From an uncultured Granulosicoccus sp. (GTDB lineage Bacteria; Pseudomonadota; Gammaproteobacteria; Granulosicoccales; Granulosicoccaceae), in NCBI GenBank assembly GCA_947499955.1, contig CANMQI010000006.1:124001-188000 (forward strand): DNA of 64,000 bases, written 5' to 3'. A program made the position numbers and the translations under genes. Each line of letters opens with the position of its first letter. Position 1 is the stretch's first letter. This document shows, piece by piece, positions 46,362 to 55,785 of this stretch. Under the pieces are notes generated by a model that searched no databases, was not told the origin of the DNA, and worked only from the letters and a program-made list of their open reading frames with translations.

Positions 46362-47852
46362 ATGGCCTCAGACGATAATGGATACAGCAAGCAGTTGCCT
46401 GTATCTGCTGTTCACCAATTCAGTATAGCTGTGCGACGTCCGCTGGTCGTGGCTTTCCTGCTCACAGTCACGTTATCGGCCGCCGCCTGGGGTCAATCCA
46501 GCAGCTCGGCAGCTGATACCCCGGACATGAGTCTGCCTTCACTGGCCAATACGGCTGAAATGGACCGGCTCATGCTGCGCGAAATCGCCGATTCGCACAT
46601 CTTCGATGCCAGCAGCCTCGCTTCGTCTGACCGCCACAACTGTTGCCTGCAAGGCGGCTCGAGCAGCTCTGACTCTTCCCCCTCCGGCGTCACGACAGCC
46701 GGTACGGTGTGGCAGTTCGTGCAGCAGTCCCGTCGCCTGCACATTCCGGAAAACGAAGCCATCACGAATTATCGGCAGCAGTACCAGCGTGAAGCATTGT
46801 GGGTGAGCAAGATTCTGCACCGCGCAACACCGTTTGCAGGCCATATCGTCGAATTGCTCGATGCTCGTTACCTGCCAGTCGAACTGGCCCTGCTTCCCGC
46901 CATCGAAAGTGGCTACCAGGCCAGCGTGCACAGTGCCGAGCAGGCTGTCGGTATCTGGCAGATCGTGCCTGCAACCGCCAGGGAAATGGGTGTTCCTCGA
47001 AATTCATGGTACGACGGTCGATCCGACCTCGTTGAATCGACCAGTGCCGCGATTGAATACCTGAGCTACCTGAATGCCGAGTTCCATGGCGACTGGCTGT
47101 TGACCCTCGCCGCTTACAATGCCGGACCCGGACGTGTTCGAGCGGCAATCAGACGCAATCGTGATCGTGGTTTGTCGCAGGATTTCTGGTCCTTGCAGCT
47201 GCCACGGGAGACGCGTGAATATGTGCCCAAATTCCTGGCGCTGGTGGCCATGTTGCGCCATGATTCCCCGCCCGGACTCGATATCCCGCTGATTCAACGT
47301 GGCAACGCCTTCGAGGTACTCGCGTTCCCCGACCGCACCAGTCTGGACAAGGTTGCCGCAGTCAGCGGTATCCCCGAAGACACACTGACGGGTCTGAACG
47401 CTGCGCTGGTACACGGTGTCACACCACCGGACGGACCGCATCACATCTTTGTGCTGAAGGCACAATCGGCGCGTATCATCGAAGCCGTGACAGACCTGCA
47501 ACCCGGTGCGCTCTACTCTCGGCCCGCTACCCACACGGTGGTGGCTGGCGACAGTATCAGCAGCATCGCCGCTGATTACGGCTTGTCACAGGCCGACCTG
47601 ATGGCCATCAATGAGCTGAACAGCTCACTGATCAGGACCGGTCAGAAGCTTGCCATCCGATTCAATGGGGACAATCCGAACAGCAGTATCGAGTACGTGG
47701 TAACCATCGGTGACACCCTGTCCGATATCGCCCAGCATTTTTCCGTCGGCCTCGATCACATACGTGATGAACAAGGCGAGCAGTTGGTGGGCGACGTCAT
47801 TCACCCGGGCGAAAAACTGTCGATTGTCCAGAAGTCGGATCGAGCCAGCTGA
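46362..47852 (+). CDS. mltD: Membrane-bound lytic murein transglycosylase D
   Basis: MltD cleaves peptidoglycan glycan strands with 1,6-anhydro product formation. Domains in order: N-terminal hydrophobic export segment (about 27-43), SLT domain with catalytic E182 in ALLPAIESGYQASVHSAEQAVGIWQIVP, and two LysM repeats (about 388-430 and 445-490; VVAGDSISSIAADYGLS, VTIGDTLSDIAQHFSVG). No lipobox is seen, unlike E. coli MltD. The ATG at 46362 leaves only 24 bases to the divergent methyltransferase gene; a GTG at 46431 directly before the signal peptide (VRRPLVVAFLL) is a fair alternative. gloB, normally between these two genes, is absent. Confidence 0.93.
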   Translation: MASDDNGYSKQLPVSAVHQFSIAVRRPLVVAFLLTVTLSAAAWGQSSSSAADTPDMSLPSLANTAEMDRLMLREIADSHIFDASSLASSDRHNCCLQGGSSSSDSSPSGVTTAGTVWQFVQQSRRLHIPENEAITNYRQQYQREALWVSKILHRATPFAGHIVELLDARYLPVELALLPAIESGYQASVHSAEQAVGIWQIVPATAREMGVPRNSWYDGRSDLVESTSAAIEYLSYLNAEFHGDWLLTLAAYNAGPGRVRAAIRRNRDRGLSQDFWSLQLPRETREYVPKFLALVAMLRHDSPPGLDIPLIQRGNAFEVLAFPDRTSLDKVAAVSGIPEDTLTGLNAALVHGVTPPDGPHHIFVLKAQSARIIEAVTDLQPGALYSRPATHTVVAGDSISSIAADYGLSQADLMAINELNSSLIRTGQKLAIRFNGDNPNSSIEYVVTIGDTLSDIAQHFSVGLDHIRDEQGEQLVGDVIHPGEKLSIVQKSDRAS

Positions 47853-47866
47853 GCCGGCGTGCACGC

Positions 47867-47898
47867 GGGGAGCATGGTGAACCATGACATCGCTCCCC
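47867..47898 (+). other. Hairpin after mltD
   Basis: GGGGAGC (47867-47873) pairs with GCTCCCC (47892-47898), and inside it ATGGT (47874-47878) pairs with ACCAT (47881-47885) around two bases, with a 6-base bulge. It starts 15 bases after the mltD stop. There is no T-tract, so it may be a weak terminator or stabiliser. Confidence 0.45.
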
Positions 47899-48035
47899 CT
47901 CTGGCGGGCAGAACGTATCATAATTAGTGCTAGTTGACGTAACCTGTCCGATTGAGAATAATCAGTGGTTTTTCATCAACGTATAAACCGTAGTTTAATC
48001 GGGCTACGGCCTATAGAGAGCATCAGGGACATTCA

Positions 48036-48923
48036 ATGACCACCATTATCGTAACTCACGAAGACAACGAGGTTGACGAGTTCGATTTCAACGATGGTCA
48101 GGACGCCATCTCCATTGGTCGACGTTCCAGCAACGATGTCTGCATCCCGGACCTCTCTGTCAGTGGCAACCATGCCCTCATCACCCAGGAAGGAGACGAG
48201 TTCTGGCTCGAGGACCTCAACAGTACCAACGGCACCTACATCAATGGACAGGTCGTTCAGCGTCAGGCCATCCATGACAACGATGAAATCATCATCGGCA
48301 AGATTCGAATCACCTTCCTGGGGTCGAAATCCGATGTGACCGAAGTCGCCGCCGGTGAAGGCCAGTCAGAATCAACTGCTGTCAGCAGTGATTTCGGTGA
48401 CGGCCACGTTGAATCCATGGATGAGATAGACGCCCTGGCGATGAACGAGGCCAGTGACGGCATAGAAGAACAGGGCGTGACGGTCGGACAGGCCGACGCC
48501 AGTCGCCAGGACGCTGCCAGTCAACCCGCCCACCCCATGGATGGACTCGATAATCCTGCCGATGTGCCTGTTGCGCCCCCCTCCAGTCCGGTTGCAGCGG
48601 CCGATACTCAGGCACCGATGCTCGAACTCGAGTCAGCCCCGGCCAACACCTCCAGAGGGGCGGTCATAGAAATCAAGAATGGTGCAAAGTCTGGGCAGAT
48701 TCTGCCCATCGACAAGCCGGTGACGACACTGGGCAGGCCCGGCATCCAGATTGCAGCCATCATGCGCAAACCCGACGGCTACTTTCTGATGCACATTGAA
48801 AGTGATGACAGCGTCGAGCGCCCCACCCTGAACCGCGATGCCATTGGCGACGAGCCCGTCCTGCTTCACAGTGGTGACGAACTGAACGTCGCCGGCATCG
48901 ACGTGGAATTCATGCTGTCCTGA
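48036..48923 (+). CDS. FHA-domain protein
   Basis: The 295-residue cytoplasmic protein has a clear N-terminal FHA domain (about 20-95) with the phosphothreonine-binding marks IGRRSSNDVCIPDLSVSGNHALI and LEDLNSTNGTYINGQ. A low-complexity acidic linker (about 105-205) follows. A second FHA-like fold (about 210-295, GAVIEIKNGAKSGQILPIDKPVTTLGRPGIQIA) has lost the canonical SxxH/N motif. FHA proteins read Ser/Thr kinase signals, often in type VI secretion or cell-division control; no kinase gene is near. It is convergent with cysM with only 10 bases between stops. Confidence 0.88.
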   Translation: MTTIIVTHEDNEVDEFDFNDGQDAISIGRRSSNDVCIPDLSVSGNHALITQEGDEFWLEDLNSTNGTYINGQVVQRQAIHDNDEIIIGKIRITFLGSKSDVTEVAAGEGQSESTAVSSDFGDGHVESMDEIDALAMNEASDGIEEQGVTVGQADASRQDAASQPAHPMDGLDNPADVPVAPPSSPVAAADTQAPMLELESAPANTSRGAVIEIKNGAKSGQILPIDKPVTTLGRPGIQIAAIMRKPDGYFLMHIESDDSVERPTLNRDAIGDEPVLLHSGDELNVAGIDVEFMLS

Positions 48924-48933
48924 CAGGGACAGA

Positions 48934-49851
48934 CTATTGCGCCGGGAAAAGGCCGCTGGACAGATAGCGGTCACCCCGGTCGCATACGATAGTGACGATC
49001 ACGGCATTCTTCGTATCAGGCAGCATGCGCACGGCGACCTGCAAGGCACCGCCCGATGAGACACCACTGAGTATGCCTTCTTCGCGTGCCAGGCGACGAG
49101 CCATGTTTTCCGCATCCGTCTGGTTGACATCAATGATCTGATCCACTCGCTCCGGCTCGTAGATGGCGGGCAGATAGGCTTCAGGCCAGCGTCGGATTCC
49201 GGGAATACTGGAACCGTCCTCCGGCTGAACCCCGATGATGCAGATGTCCGGATTCTGTTCTTTCAGGTAGCGCGATACGCCCATGATGGTGCCGGTCGTT
49301 CCCATGGAACTGACGAAATGCGTGATCTTGCCCTCGGTCGCCTGCCAGATCTCCGGGCCCGTCGTACGATAGTGCGCACCCCAGTTGTCGGGATTGGCAA
49401 ACTGATCCAGCACGATACCTTCACCGCGCTCTGCCATGGCAGCCGCCTGGTCGCGCGCATATTCCATGCCCTGCTCTTCGGTCACCAGCACCAGCTCAGC
49501 CCCGTAGGCGGTCATCAAGGATTTACGCTCATCCGTCATGTTATCCGGCATCAGTAGTTTCAGCTTATAGCCCATGGTTGCCGCAACCATGGCCAGGGCG
49601 ATGCCGGTATTGCCACTGGTGGCCTCAAGCAGCGTATCGCCGGGCTTTATGGTGCCGCGCGCCTGGGCCTGAACAATCATGTTGGCAGCGGGACGATCCT
49701 TGACCGAACCTGCCGGATTGTCTCCCTCCAGCTTGCCGAATATCTGGCTGCCCCGATCATTGCGAGCAATACGCTGAATCGGTACCAGACGCGTATTGCC
49801 AATCTGATCGACAAGTGAAGGGATTTCAGGTCCCGTTGCTGACTGATTCAT
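48934..49851 (-). CDS. cysM: Cysteine synthase B (O-acetylserine sulfhydrylase B)
   Basis: CysM makes cysteine from O-acetylserine with sulfide or thiosulfate using PLP. The 305-residue protein has the PLP lysine in NPAGSVKDRPA, SGNTGIALAMVAA, the phosphate-binding MGTTGTIMG and the CysM-type IGVQPEDGSSIPGIRRWPEAYLPAIY. It is the B isozyme rather than CysK by this last segment and by the C-terminal GDRYLSSGLF. It is followed leftward by the FHA gene in convergent orientation. Confidence 0.95.
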   Translation of the reverse strand: MNQSATGPEIPSLVDQIGNTRLVPIQRIARNDRGSQIFGKLEGDNPAGSVKDRPAANMIVQAQARGTIKPGDTLLEATSGNTGIALAMVAATMGYKLKLLMPDNMTDERKSLMTAYGAELVLVTEEQGMEYARDQAAAMAERGEGIVLDQFANPDNWGAHYRTTGPEIWQATEGKITHFVSSMGTTGTIMGVSRYLKEQNPDICIIGVQPEDGSSIPGIRRWPEAYLPAIYEPERVDQIIDVNQTDAENMARRLAREEGILSGVSSGGALQVAVRMLPDTKNAVIVTIVCDRGDRYLSSGLFPAQ

Positions 49852-49884
49852 GTTCTTTCCAGTTACGCTGTTTGCTGACGACCT

Positions 49885-50850
49885 TCAGGTCGCCTCATTG
49901 ATGACGGTTAGCATGACCTGCTCCTGCGCGGCAACGGACAGAGAGTCACAGGCGATGAGGTTGACATTGCTCATGCCTCGCAGCCAGGTCAACTGCCGTT
50001 TGGCCAGTTGGCGTGTCGCCGCAATCGCTCTCTCCACCCAGACATTGTCATCCTGTGACGCCGCCATCGACTCATTGACATCTTGTTCATCCATGTGTTC
50101 CCAGGCCTGACGATAGCCGACACTGCGCATTGCCGGTAATTCGGCATGAATAGCAGGATTTTGCCGCAGGCGCCTCATTTCGTCGAGAAAACCAGTGTCC
50201 AGCATCTGACTGAAGCGTAGCGCAATGCGCCGGTGCAACCAGTCTCTGTTATCCGGTACGAGGGCAAATTTCAGCGGAGGCCTGTCCAACAGGGACACGG
50301 TTTCGGCCTGCAATCGGCTCATGGGAACACCGGTGATGCGGTACACCTCCAGAGCTCGCTGCAAGCGCTGCGGGTCATTCGGGTGAATGCGAGCCGCGGC
50401 CTGCGGATCGACGGTCTGCAGCTGTTCGTGCATGGCAGCCCAGCCGACGCGTTCAGCCTCCTCCATCAGTGACTGGCGTACCGCAGCATCGGCATCGGGG
50501 AGCCTGGCCAGACCTTCCTCCAGCGCCTTGAAGTACAGCATGGTGCCACCCACCAGCAACACCCGTTTGCCACGCTGACGAATGTCATCAATCGCCTGCA
50601 ACGCATCCTCGCAAAAACGTGCGGCCGAGTAGATTTCCCAGGGTTCACAGATATCGATCAGATGGTGCGGCACCGCCTGACGCTCTTCCAACGACGGTTT
50701 GGCCGTACCGATATCCAGACCTCGATAGACCAGCGCTGAATCCACACTGATGATCTCGGCATCGAGTTTTCTGGCGATCGACAGTGATAATTCGGTCTTG
50801 CCACAGGCTGTCGCGCCCATCAGGAAAATGACAGGCAAGTTGTCATTCAT
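49885..50850 (-). CDS. miaA: tRNA dimethylallyltransferase MiaA
   Basis: MiaA adds a dimethylallyl group to A37 of tRNAs that read UNN codons. The 321-residue protein has the P-loop MGATACGKTELSLSIA, the catalytic Asp-bearing IISVDSALVYRGLDIGTAKP, HHLIDICEPWEIYSAARF and LVGGTMLYFKAL. It is downstream of mutL, as in E. coli, but no hfq follows; cysM lies next. Confidence 0.97.
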   Translation of the reverse strand: MNDNLPVIFLMGATACGKTELSLSIARKLDAEIISVDSALVYRGLDIGTAKPSLEERQAVPHHLIDICEPWEIYSAARFCEDALQAIDDIRQRGKRVLLVGGTMLYFKALEEGLARLPDADAAVRQSLMEEAERVGWAAMHEQLQTVDPQAAARIHPNDPQRLQRALEVYRITGVPMSRLQAETVSLLDRPPLKFALVPDNRDWLHRRIALRFSQMLDTGFLDEMRRLRQNPAIHAELPAMRSVGYRQAWEHMDEQDVNESMAASQDDNVWVERAIAATRQLAKRQLTWLRGMSNVNLIACDSLSVAAQEQVMLTVINEAT

Positions 50851-50896
50851 GAGGTATGGCTACCGGTACAAAAAGCATCTCATCAAGCTCCCGTCT

Positions 50897-52807
50897 TCAG
50901 CGGCCACGCAGGAACAATTTGTCCAGCGCTGCCATATCCAGAGCCGTCCAGGTCGGTCGTCCGTGATTGCACTGACCGCTATTGGGGGTTGATTCGATCT
51001 GCCGCAGCAAGGCGTTCATCTCGGACAGACTCAGCCCCCGGTTGGCCCTGACAGAACCGTGGCAGGCCATCGAAGACAGCACTTCGTCGACCGCAGCCCG
51101 CAGTCGTTCACTGCTATCGTGATTCATCAGGTCGGACAGCACATCACGCAGCAAAGCGCTGACATCGGCCTGACCCAGGATGGCGGGAACCTCGCGAATA
51201 CACAGCTGCTCCGGCGCCATACGATCCACCACCAGCCCGATACCCTGCAACCAGTCCCGTTCAGCCTCGCAGCGATCCGCTTCGGCTTCACTGACATCCA
51301 GCGTCACCGGCACCAGCAAGGCCTGGCGATTCAGGGCGCCATCGTGATAGAGCGCCTTGAGTCGTTCATAGGTAATGCGCTCATGCGCGGCATGGGCATC
51401 GACGATTATCAGGCCATCCCGGTTTTCAGCGAGAATGTAGACCCCGTGCAGATGAGCCCGGGCAAATCCGAGAGGCGGAATCACTGCGCTCTCGTCCGGT
51501 TCATTCATGCGCTCACGCAATCCGTCGCCACTGCGAGCATAAGGACTGATGGGCTCCGGCGCACGTGCGCCAGGCCCCGGGCTTGTACCCGGAGCACCGA
51601 GACGGTTCATGGCATCCAGCTGCTCCTGCACTTGCAAAGGCATCGGACGCTGAAACGGCACCCGCGAATAACCGCCTCCTGCCCCGGAACCTGAACCTGA
51701 ACCCGTCACGACCTGATCGGAGGACATGCCCGCATTACCCATGAATCCCTGCCCGTGATCGATGCCCGCAGGCGTCTCCCCATCAGCCAGAGAATCTGCA
51801 GGCGTCACGGCTGCCAGAAACTCCTTGATGGAACGCCTGACGAATCCGTGTACCAGCTGACTTTCCCGAAACCGCACCTCCTGCTTGCCGGGATGCACAT
51901 TGACGTCGACCGTCGTCGGATCCATCTGCAGAAACAGTACGAAGGCCGGGTGGCGCTGGTGATAGATCAGATCGCTGTAGGCCTGCTTGACCGCATGCGA
52001 GATGACCTTGTCCCGTACCATGCGCTGATTGACATAGAAGTACTGCATATCCGCCTGTGAGCGGGAGAAGGAAGGATCTGCAACCCATCCGCTCAAGTGC
52101 AGACCCGCCCCTTCCAGACTCACGGCTCTTGCGGCCTCACCGAAGCCCTTGCCCAGAATACGGGTGATGCGAGCGTTCTGCGCCTCGGCGTCCAGAGCCG
52201 CCTTGCACTCGAAACTCGTCTTGCCATTGTGGTTGAGTGTGAAAGCGCACTCGGGCTTGGCCATGGCCAGCGTCTTGACCACAGTCTCGCAACGCGAAAA
52301 TTCCGTGCGAGCTGTGCGCATGAACTTGCGTCGGGCAGGCACGTTGTAGAACAGACTGTTGACATCCACCGTCGTGCCAACCGGATGGGCTGCCGGCTCC
52401 TGCTGCATGGCAACATCAGGCTGATAGTCGATACGCGCTCCGTGCTCGGAATCCGCAATGCGAGAAGTCAGTGTCAGACGGGAAACAGAGGCAATACTGG
52501 GCAATGCCTCCCCGCGGAACCCCAGCGTCGCAACCTTCTGCAGATCCTCCATCGACAGGATCTTGCTGGTGGCGTGGCGGCTCAGCGCCTTGGGCAGATC
52601 TTCCGCATCGATGCCACAGCCATTGTCCCTGATACGTATGCGATCGAGCCCGCCCTGGTCCAGATCGATCACGATACGAGTGGCACCGGCGTCCAGTGAA
52701 TTCTCGACCAGCTCCTTGACGATGGAGGCCGGGCGTTCGACCACTTCGCCGGCAGCGATCTGGTTGATGAGGTGATCCGGGAGCTGCTGGATACTGGGCA
52801 TGGACAA
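50897..52807 (-). CDS. mutL: DNA mismatch repair protein MutL
   Basis: MutL is the GHKL ATPase that links MutS to strand incision. The 636-residue protein has ATPase motifs ENSLDAGATRI, DNGCGI, ATSKI and GFRGEALPSIASVS. A variable Gly/Pro/Ser linker (about 355-430) precedes the C-terminal dimer domain ending CNHGRPTWTALDMAALDKLF. The C-terminus lacks the DQHAxxE metal site, reading DAHAAHERITYE instead, so it appears to be the non-endonuclease E. coli-like type. Start is ATG at 52807 or 52801 (MPSIQQLPDHLINQIAAGEV). Confidence 0.97.
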   Translation of the reverse strand: MSMPSIQQLPDHLINQIAAGEVVERPASIVKELVENSLDAGATRIVIDLDQGGLDRIRIRDNGCGIDAEDLPKALSRHATSKILSMEDLQKVATLGFRGEALPSIASVSRLTLTSRIADSEHGARIDYQPDVAMQQEPAAHPVGTTVDVNSLFYNVPARRKFMRTARTEFSRCETVVKTLAMAKPECAFTLNHNGKTSFECKAALDAEAQNARITRILGKGFGEAARAVSLEGAGLHLSGWVADPSFSRSQADMQYFYVNQRMVRDKVISHAVKQAYSDLIYHQRHPAFVLFLQMDPTTVDVNVHPGKQEVRFRESQLVHGFVRRSIKEFLAAVTPADSLADGETPAGIDHGQGFMGNAGMSSDQVVTGSGSGSGAGGGYSRVPFQRPMPLQVQEQLDAMNRLGAPGTSPGPGARAPEPISPYARSGDGLRERMNEPDESAVIPPLGFARAHLHGVYILAENRDGLIIVDAHAAHERITYERLKALYHDGALNRQALLVPVTLDVSEAEADRCEAERDWLQGIGLVVDRMAPEQLCIREVPAILGQADVSALLRDVLSDLMNHDSSERLRAAVDEVLSSMACHGSVRANRGLSLSEMNALLRQIESTPNSGQCNHGRPTWTALDMAALDKLFLRGR

Positions 52808-52975
52808 GGATAACGGGGGTCGTTGAAAGCCGGACGATCATGAATCGAACAACCCGATATTATGCGCCTGTTGGGGCGACACTGTACAGCCGAGCAATCT
52901 CGATTGATCGGCCTTGCACACAATTCACCAGGCTTGCGCCCGGCAAGGCGACTCAGGCTCGCAGACCAGGCTGCT

Positions 52976-54208
52976 TCAGGAACCCTGCCTGCGTCGCTCT
53001 GCCGCCAGAATCGTGCCCGCCGGAGCCCGCTTGTCCAGATATCGGACGACACCATTCTCGATGGCCTTTGCCAGTTCATCCTGGTAGCGAGGGTTCTTCA
53101 GGTTCTTCTCCTCCTGCAAGTTGGAGATGAATGCAGTTTCTATCAGGATAGAGGGGATATCAGGTGATTTCAGTACGGCGAATGCGGCCTGCTCGACCTT
53201 GGGCTTGTGTACATTGCCGACTCTCTGCAGCTCACTCAGCACATCGGCTCCGGCCTCCATGCTCTGTTCCATCGTGGAGCTCTGTGTCAGCGACAGAATG
53301 ACCTGCCGCAGCCCATTCTCGAGTTCCCCCAGATCTACATTGCCATACAGGGCTGCCGCTTCATTCTCACTCTTGGCAAGCCAGGCCGCCGCCTCGGAAC
53401 TGGCGCCATCCAGCGACAGGGTATACACCGAACTCCCCCTGGCATCGTTGTGATTGATGGCATCGGCGTGAATCGACAGGAACAGATCGGCACCATTTTG
53501 CCGCGCAATATCCATGCGGTCACGTAACTTCACATAGACATCGCTGTCACGAATCAGTATCGGTGTGATGCCCGGTCTGGCCTTGAGCCGCTCATGGAGT
53601 TTCAGGGCAACGGCCAGCGTGATGTCCTTTTCCTGCGTCTTGCGCTGACCGATTGCACCGGGATCACGGCCACCGTGTCCGGCATCGATTGCTACAACGG
53701 CATTGCGCAATTGTGAAGGGGCTGGCGCAGGTGCGGCGCGATAGACCGGGGGCACACTCTGCACATGACTCTTCACACCCAGATCGACCACCAGTCGCTG
53801 CCCCCCCTGGCGTGGGACAAACTGGTAAGTCGGGTTGACCTTGCCGCGCAGATCAAGGACCACACGCAGATACTGATCGTCATGTTGTGCATAACGAATG
53901 CCCTTGACCACCCCTTCGTCGAAACTCTCTGCCGGCAACTTCGTTGCCAGAATGGCATGCGGAAGATCGATGACCAGTCGATCCGGCTTGCTCAGACTGA
54001 ACATGTCTGCCGTCGCATCCGTCGAATCCAGGTCGAAGTGCAACATGACGTTTTCCTGCTGCACCAGGCGAAAGCCGTTGAGCTTCACGCTGGCGTGCAG
54101 CATCGCGCTGTTGCCCAGTATGAACAGGCCCAGACACAGCACCACAAGACAACGTGGCAGTCGTCGGCCCCTCCCGGAAATCATTGCTATCGTGCCTTTC
54201 AGCATCAC
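52976..54208 (-). CDS. amiC: N-acetylmuramoyl-L-alanine amidase with AMIN domain (AmiC/AmiB-type)
   Basis: This periplasmic zinc amidase splits septal peptidoglycan. The 410-residue precursor has a hydrophobic export signal (about 20-40), an AMIN targeting domain (about 42-150; VMLHFDLDSTDATADMFSLSKPDRLVIDLPHA) and an Amidase_3 domain (about 170-395). The latter has zinc ligands in IDAGHGGRDPGAIG and FLSIHADAIN and the catalytic Glu in PSILIETAFISN. Start ATG at 54208 or 54184. It is upstream of mutL on the same strand, matching the tsaE-amiC-mutL-miaA order. Confidence 0.94.
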   Translation of the reverse strand: MMLKGTIAMISGRGRRLPRCLVVLCLGLFILGNSAMLHASVKLNGFRLVQQENVMLHFDLDSTDATADMFSLSKPDRLVIDLPHAILATKLPAESFDEGVVKGIRYAQHDDQYLRVVLDLRGKVNPTYQFVPRQGGQRLVVDLGVKSHVQSVPPVYRAAPAPAPSQLRNAVVAIDAGHGGRDPGAIGQRKTQEKDITLAVALKLHERLKARPGITPILIRDSDVYVKLRDRMDIARQNGADLFLSIHADAINHNDARGSSVYTLSLDGASSEAAAWLAKSENEAAALYGNVDLGELENGLRQVILSLTQSSTMEQSMEAGADVLSELQRVGNVHKPKVEQAAFAVLKSPDIPSILIETAFISNLQEEKNLKNPRYQDELAKAIENGVVRYLDKRAPAGTILAAERRRQGS

Positions 54209-54462
54209 ACCCTCACGTCAGCGTTTTCTGACAAGTCCCGTGCTCTTCAGAGGCGTGAATCTGTCAGTCGTTCAGAGTTCACGCACGCAACTCGACTGTC
54301 TGCCCTGCGAACAGTCGCCACCAACACAAGCATAGGATAGCCATCGAGAATGTCCAGTTACCCCAGGCCGGTTGACATGGCGAGTTGGCGCCAGGATTAC
54401 CGTTACCTTGCGCCTCTGTTCAAGCGCAGGCATGCCATGGACGAGAATGCCCATGACATGAC

Positions 54463-55335
54463 TCAACCGATACCGTGCACGATAGCTGTCGGTGAACGGT
54501 CGAATACCTCATCCGGCACAAAGAAATCAGCCATGAGCCGGGTGGACCCCTCGTGCTGATACGGTGAAAAGTCCGTGACACCCTCTGCACGCAGCACTTC
54601 TTCATCGATGAAGAAATTACCGGTACACGCGCCCGGATCACGATTGAAGATGGCCAGTGCCGCATCCGCCATGATGTCCGGCTTCCTGCACATCAGCGCC
54701 ATCTGGTCATCGCCGATGACATTGCGTACGGCCGCCGTATCAATCGCGGTCAGTGGCCAGAGCGCATTCACCGCGATTTTCCGGTCCCGAAATTCTTCAG
54801 ACATGCCCAGTACACACAAGGACATACCGTATTTCGCAATGGTATAGGCGACATGGTTCTTGAACCACTTCGGGTTCATGTCCAGCGGTGGTGACAGGTT
54901 CAGGATATGGGCATGCGATGAGGCCTCGAGGTGCGGCAGCGCGGCTCGCGAAACCATATAGGTGCCTCGGGTATTGACCTCATTCATCAGGTCGTAACGC
55001 TTCATGGACGTCGTCGCCGTGTCGGTCAGGGATATCGCACTGGCGTTATTGATACAGATATCAATTCCACCGAATGTCTCCACGGTTCTGGCAATGGCTG
55101 CGTCCACCTGGGCTTCATCGCGAATATCGCAGATCAGACCGATGGCCTTGCCCGCCCCGGCAGCACTGATCTCATCAGCAGCAGTGAATACCGTGCCTGG
55201 CAATTTCGGGTGTGGTTCGGCAGTCTTCGCCGCAATGGCGACATTTGCCCCCATGGCCGCTGCAGCCTTGGCAATGGCAAGACCGATTCCCCGGCTCCCG
55301 CCCGACATGAAGACTGTTTTTCCTGCAAGTGACAT
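54463..55335 (-). CDS. Short-chain dehydrogenase/reductase (HSDL2-like)
   Basis: The 290-residue SDR has the NADP-binding GGSRGIGLAIAKAAA, DIRDEAQVDAAI, INNASAIS, and catalytic Y and K in YTIAKYGMS, with the Ser in LNLSPPLD. Residues KTAEPHPKLPGTVFTAADEI and NPKWFKNHVAYTIAKYGMSLCVLGMSEEFRD are typical of the hydroxysteroid dehydrogenase-like 2 group, thought to work on fatty acyl compounds. The substrate is not known. Start MSLAGKTVFMSGG at 55335. With the SirB2-like gene it interrupts the usual tsaE-amiC adjacency. Confidence 0.9.
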   Translation of the reverse strand: MSLAGKTVFMSGGSRGIGLAIAKAAAAMGANVAIAAKTAEPHPKLPGTVFTAADEISAAGAGKAIGLICDIRDEAQVDAAIARTVETFGGIDICINNASAISLTDTATTSMKRYDLMNEVNTRGTYMVSRAALPHLEASSHAHILNLSPPLDMNPKWFKNHVAYTIAKYGMSLCVLGMSEEFRDRKIAVNALWPLTAIDTAAVRNVIGDDQMALMCRKPDIMADAALAIFNRDPGACTGNFFIDEEVLRAEGVTDFSPYQHEGSTRLMADFFVPDEVFDRSPTAIVHGIG

Positions 55336-55390
55336 GCTTGAACTCTTGATTGCGTAACCGGCACTCAGTGTACTGGAATCACGGCAAGCC

Positions 55391-55774
55391 TCAGCCGAAA
55401 AACCCCAGTACAGAGCGGTTGACTGCAACCGATACAATGAACCCGAATACGATCAGAGCACCCATGAAGGACACCCTGCGCGCGGTTGGAGACAGTTGCT
55501 CCCGCATGACCAGAGTGCCCAGAACGATGTAGACCAGCAGGCCCACGATCTTCACGGCCAGCCAAGGTGTATTCCAGGGCGCAAGACCCGACAGAACCGC
55601 AAGCGTCAGGGCCGACAGCAACAGGCACGTATCATTGACATGCTGACTGACTCTGAACAACGCGCGCTTCGGCCATCGGGCTTCCAGCAAGCTGCCGACA
55701 GCGCGCACTGAAAACAGAGTGACAGACAGAACGACTGTCAGCTGGTGGACTGTCTTGATCGCAAGGTAATCCAC
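55391..55774 (-). CDS. SirB2-like integral membrane protein
   Basis: This 127-residue protein has four hydrophobic segments and the SirB2/YchQ family pattern (YLAIKTVHQLTVVLSVTLFSVRA, VSQHVNDTCLLLSALTLAVLSG, WNTPWLAVKIVGLLVYIVLGTLVM). The family function is unknown. It starts 11 bases after the tsaE stop and is followed by the SDR gene 55 bases on, so all three are probably one leftward unit. Confidence 0.85.
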   Translation of the reverse strand: MDYLAIKTVHQLTVVLSVTLFSVRAVGSLLEARWPKRALFRVSQHVNDTCLLLSALTLAVLSGLAPWNTPWLAVKIVGLLVYIVLGTLVMREQLSPTARRVSFMGALIVFGFIVSVAVNRSVLGFFG

Positions 55775-55785
55775 TGTTGCGTGCC

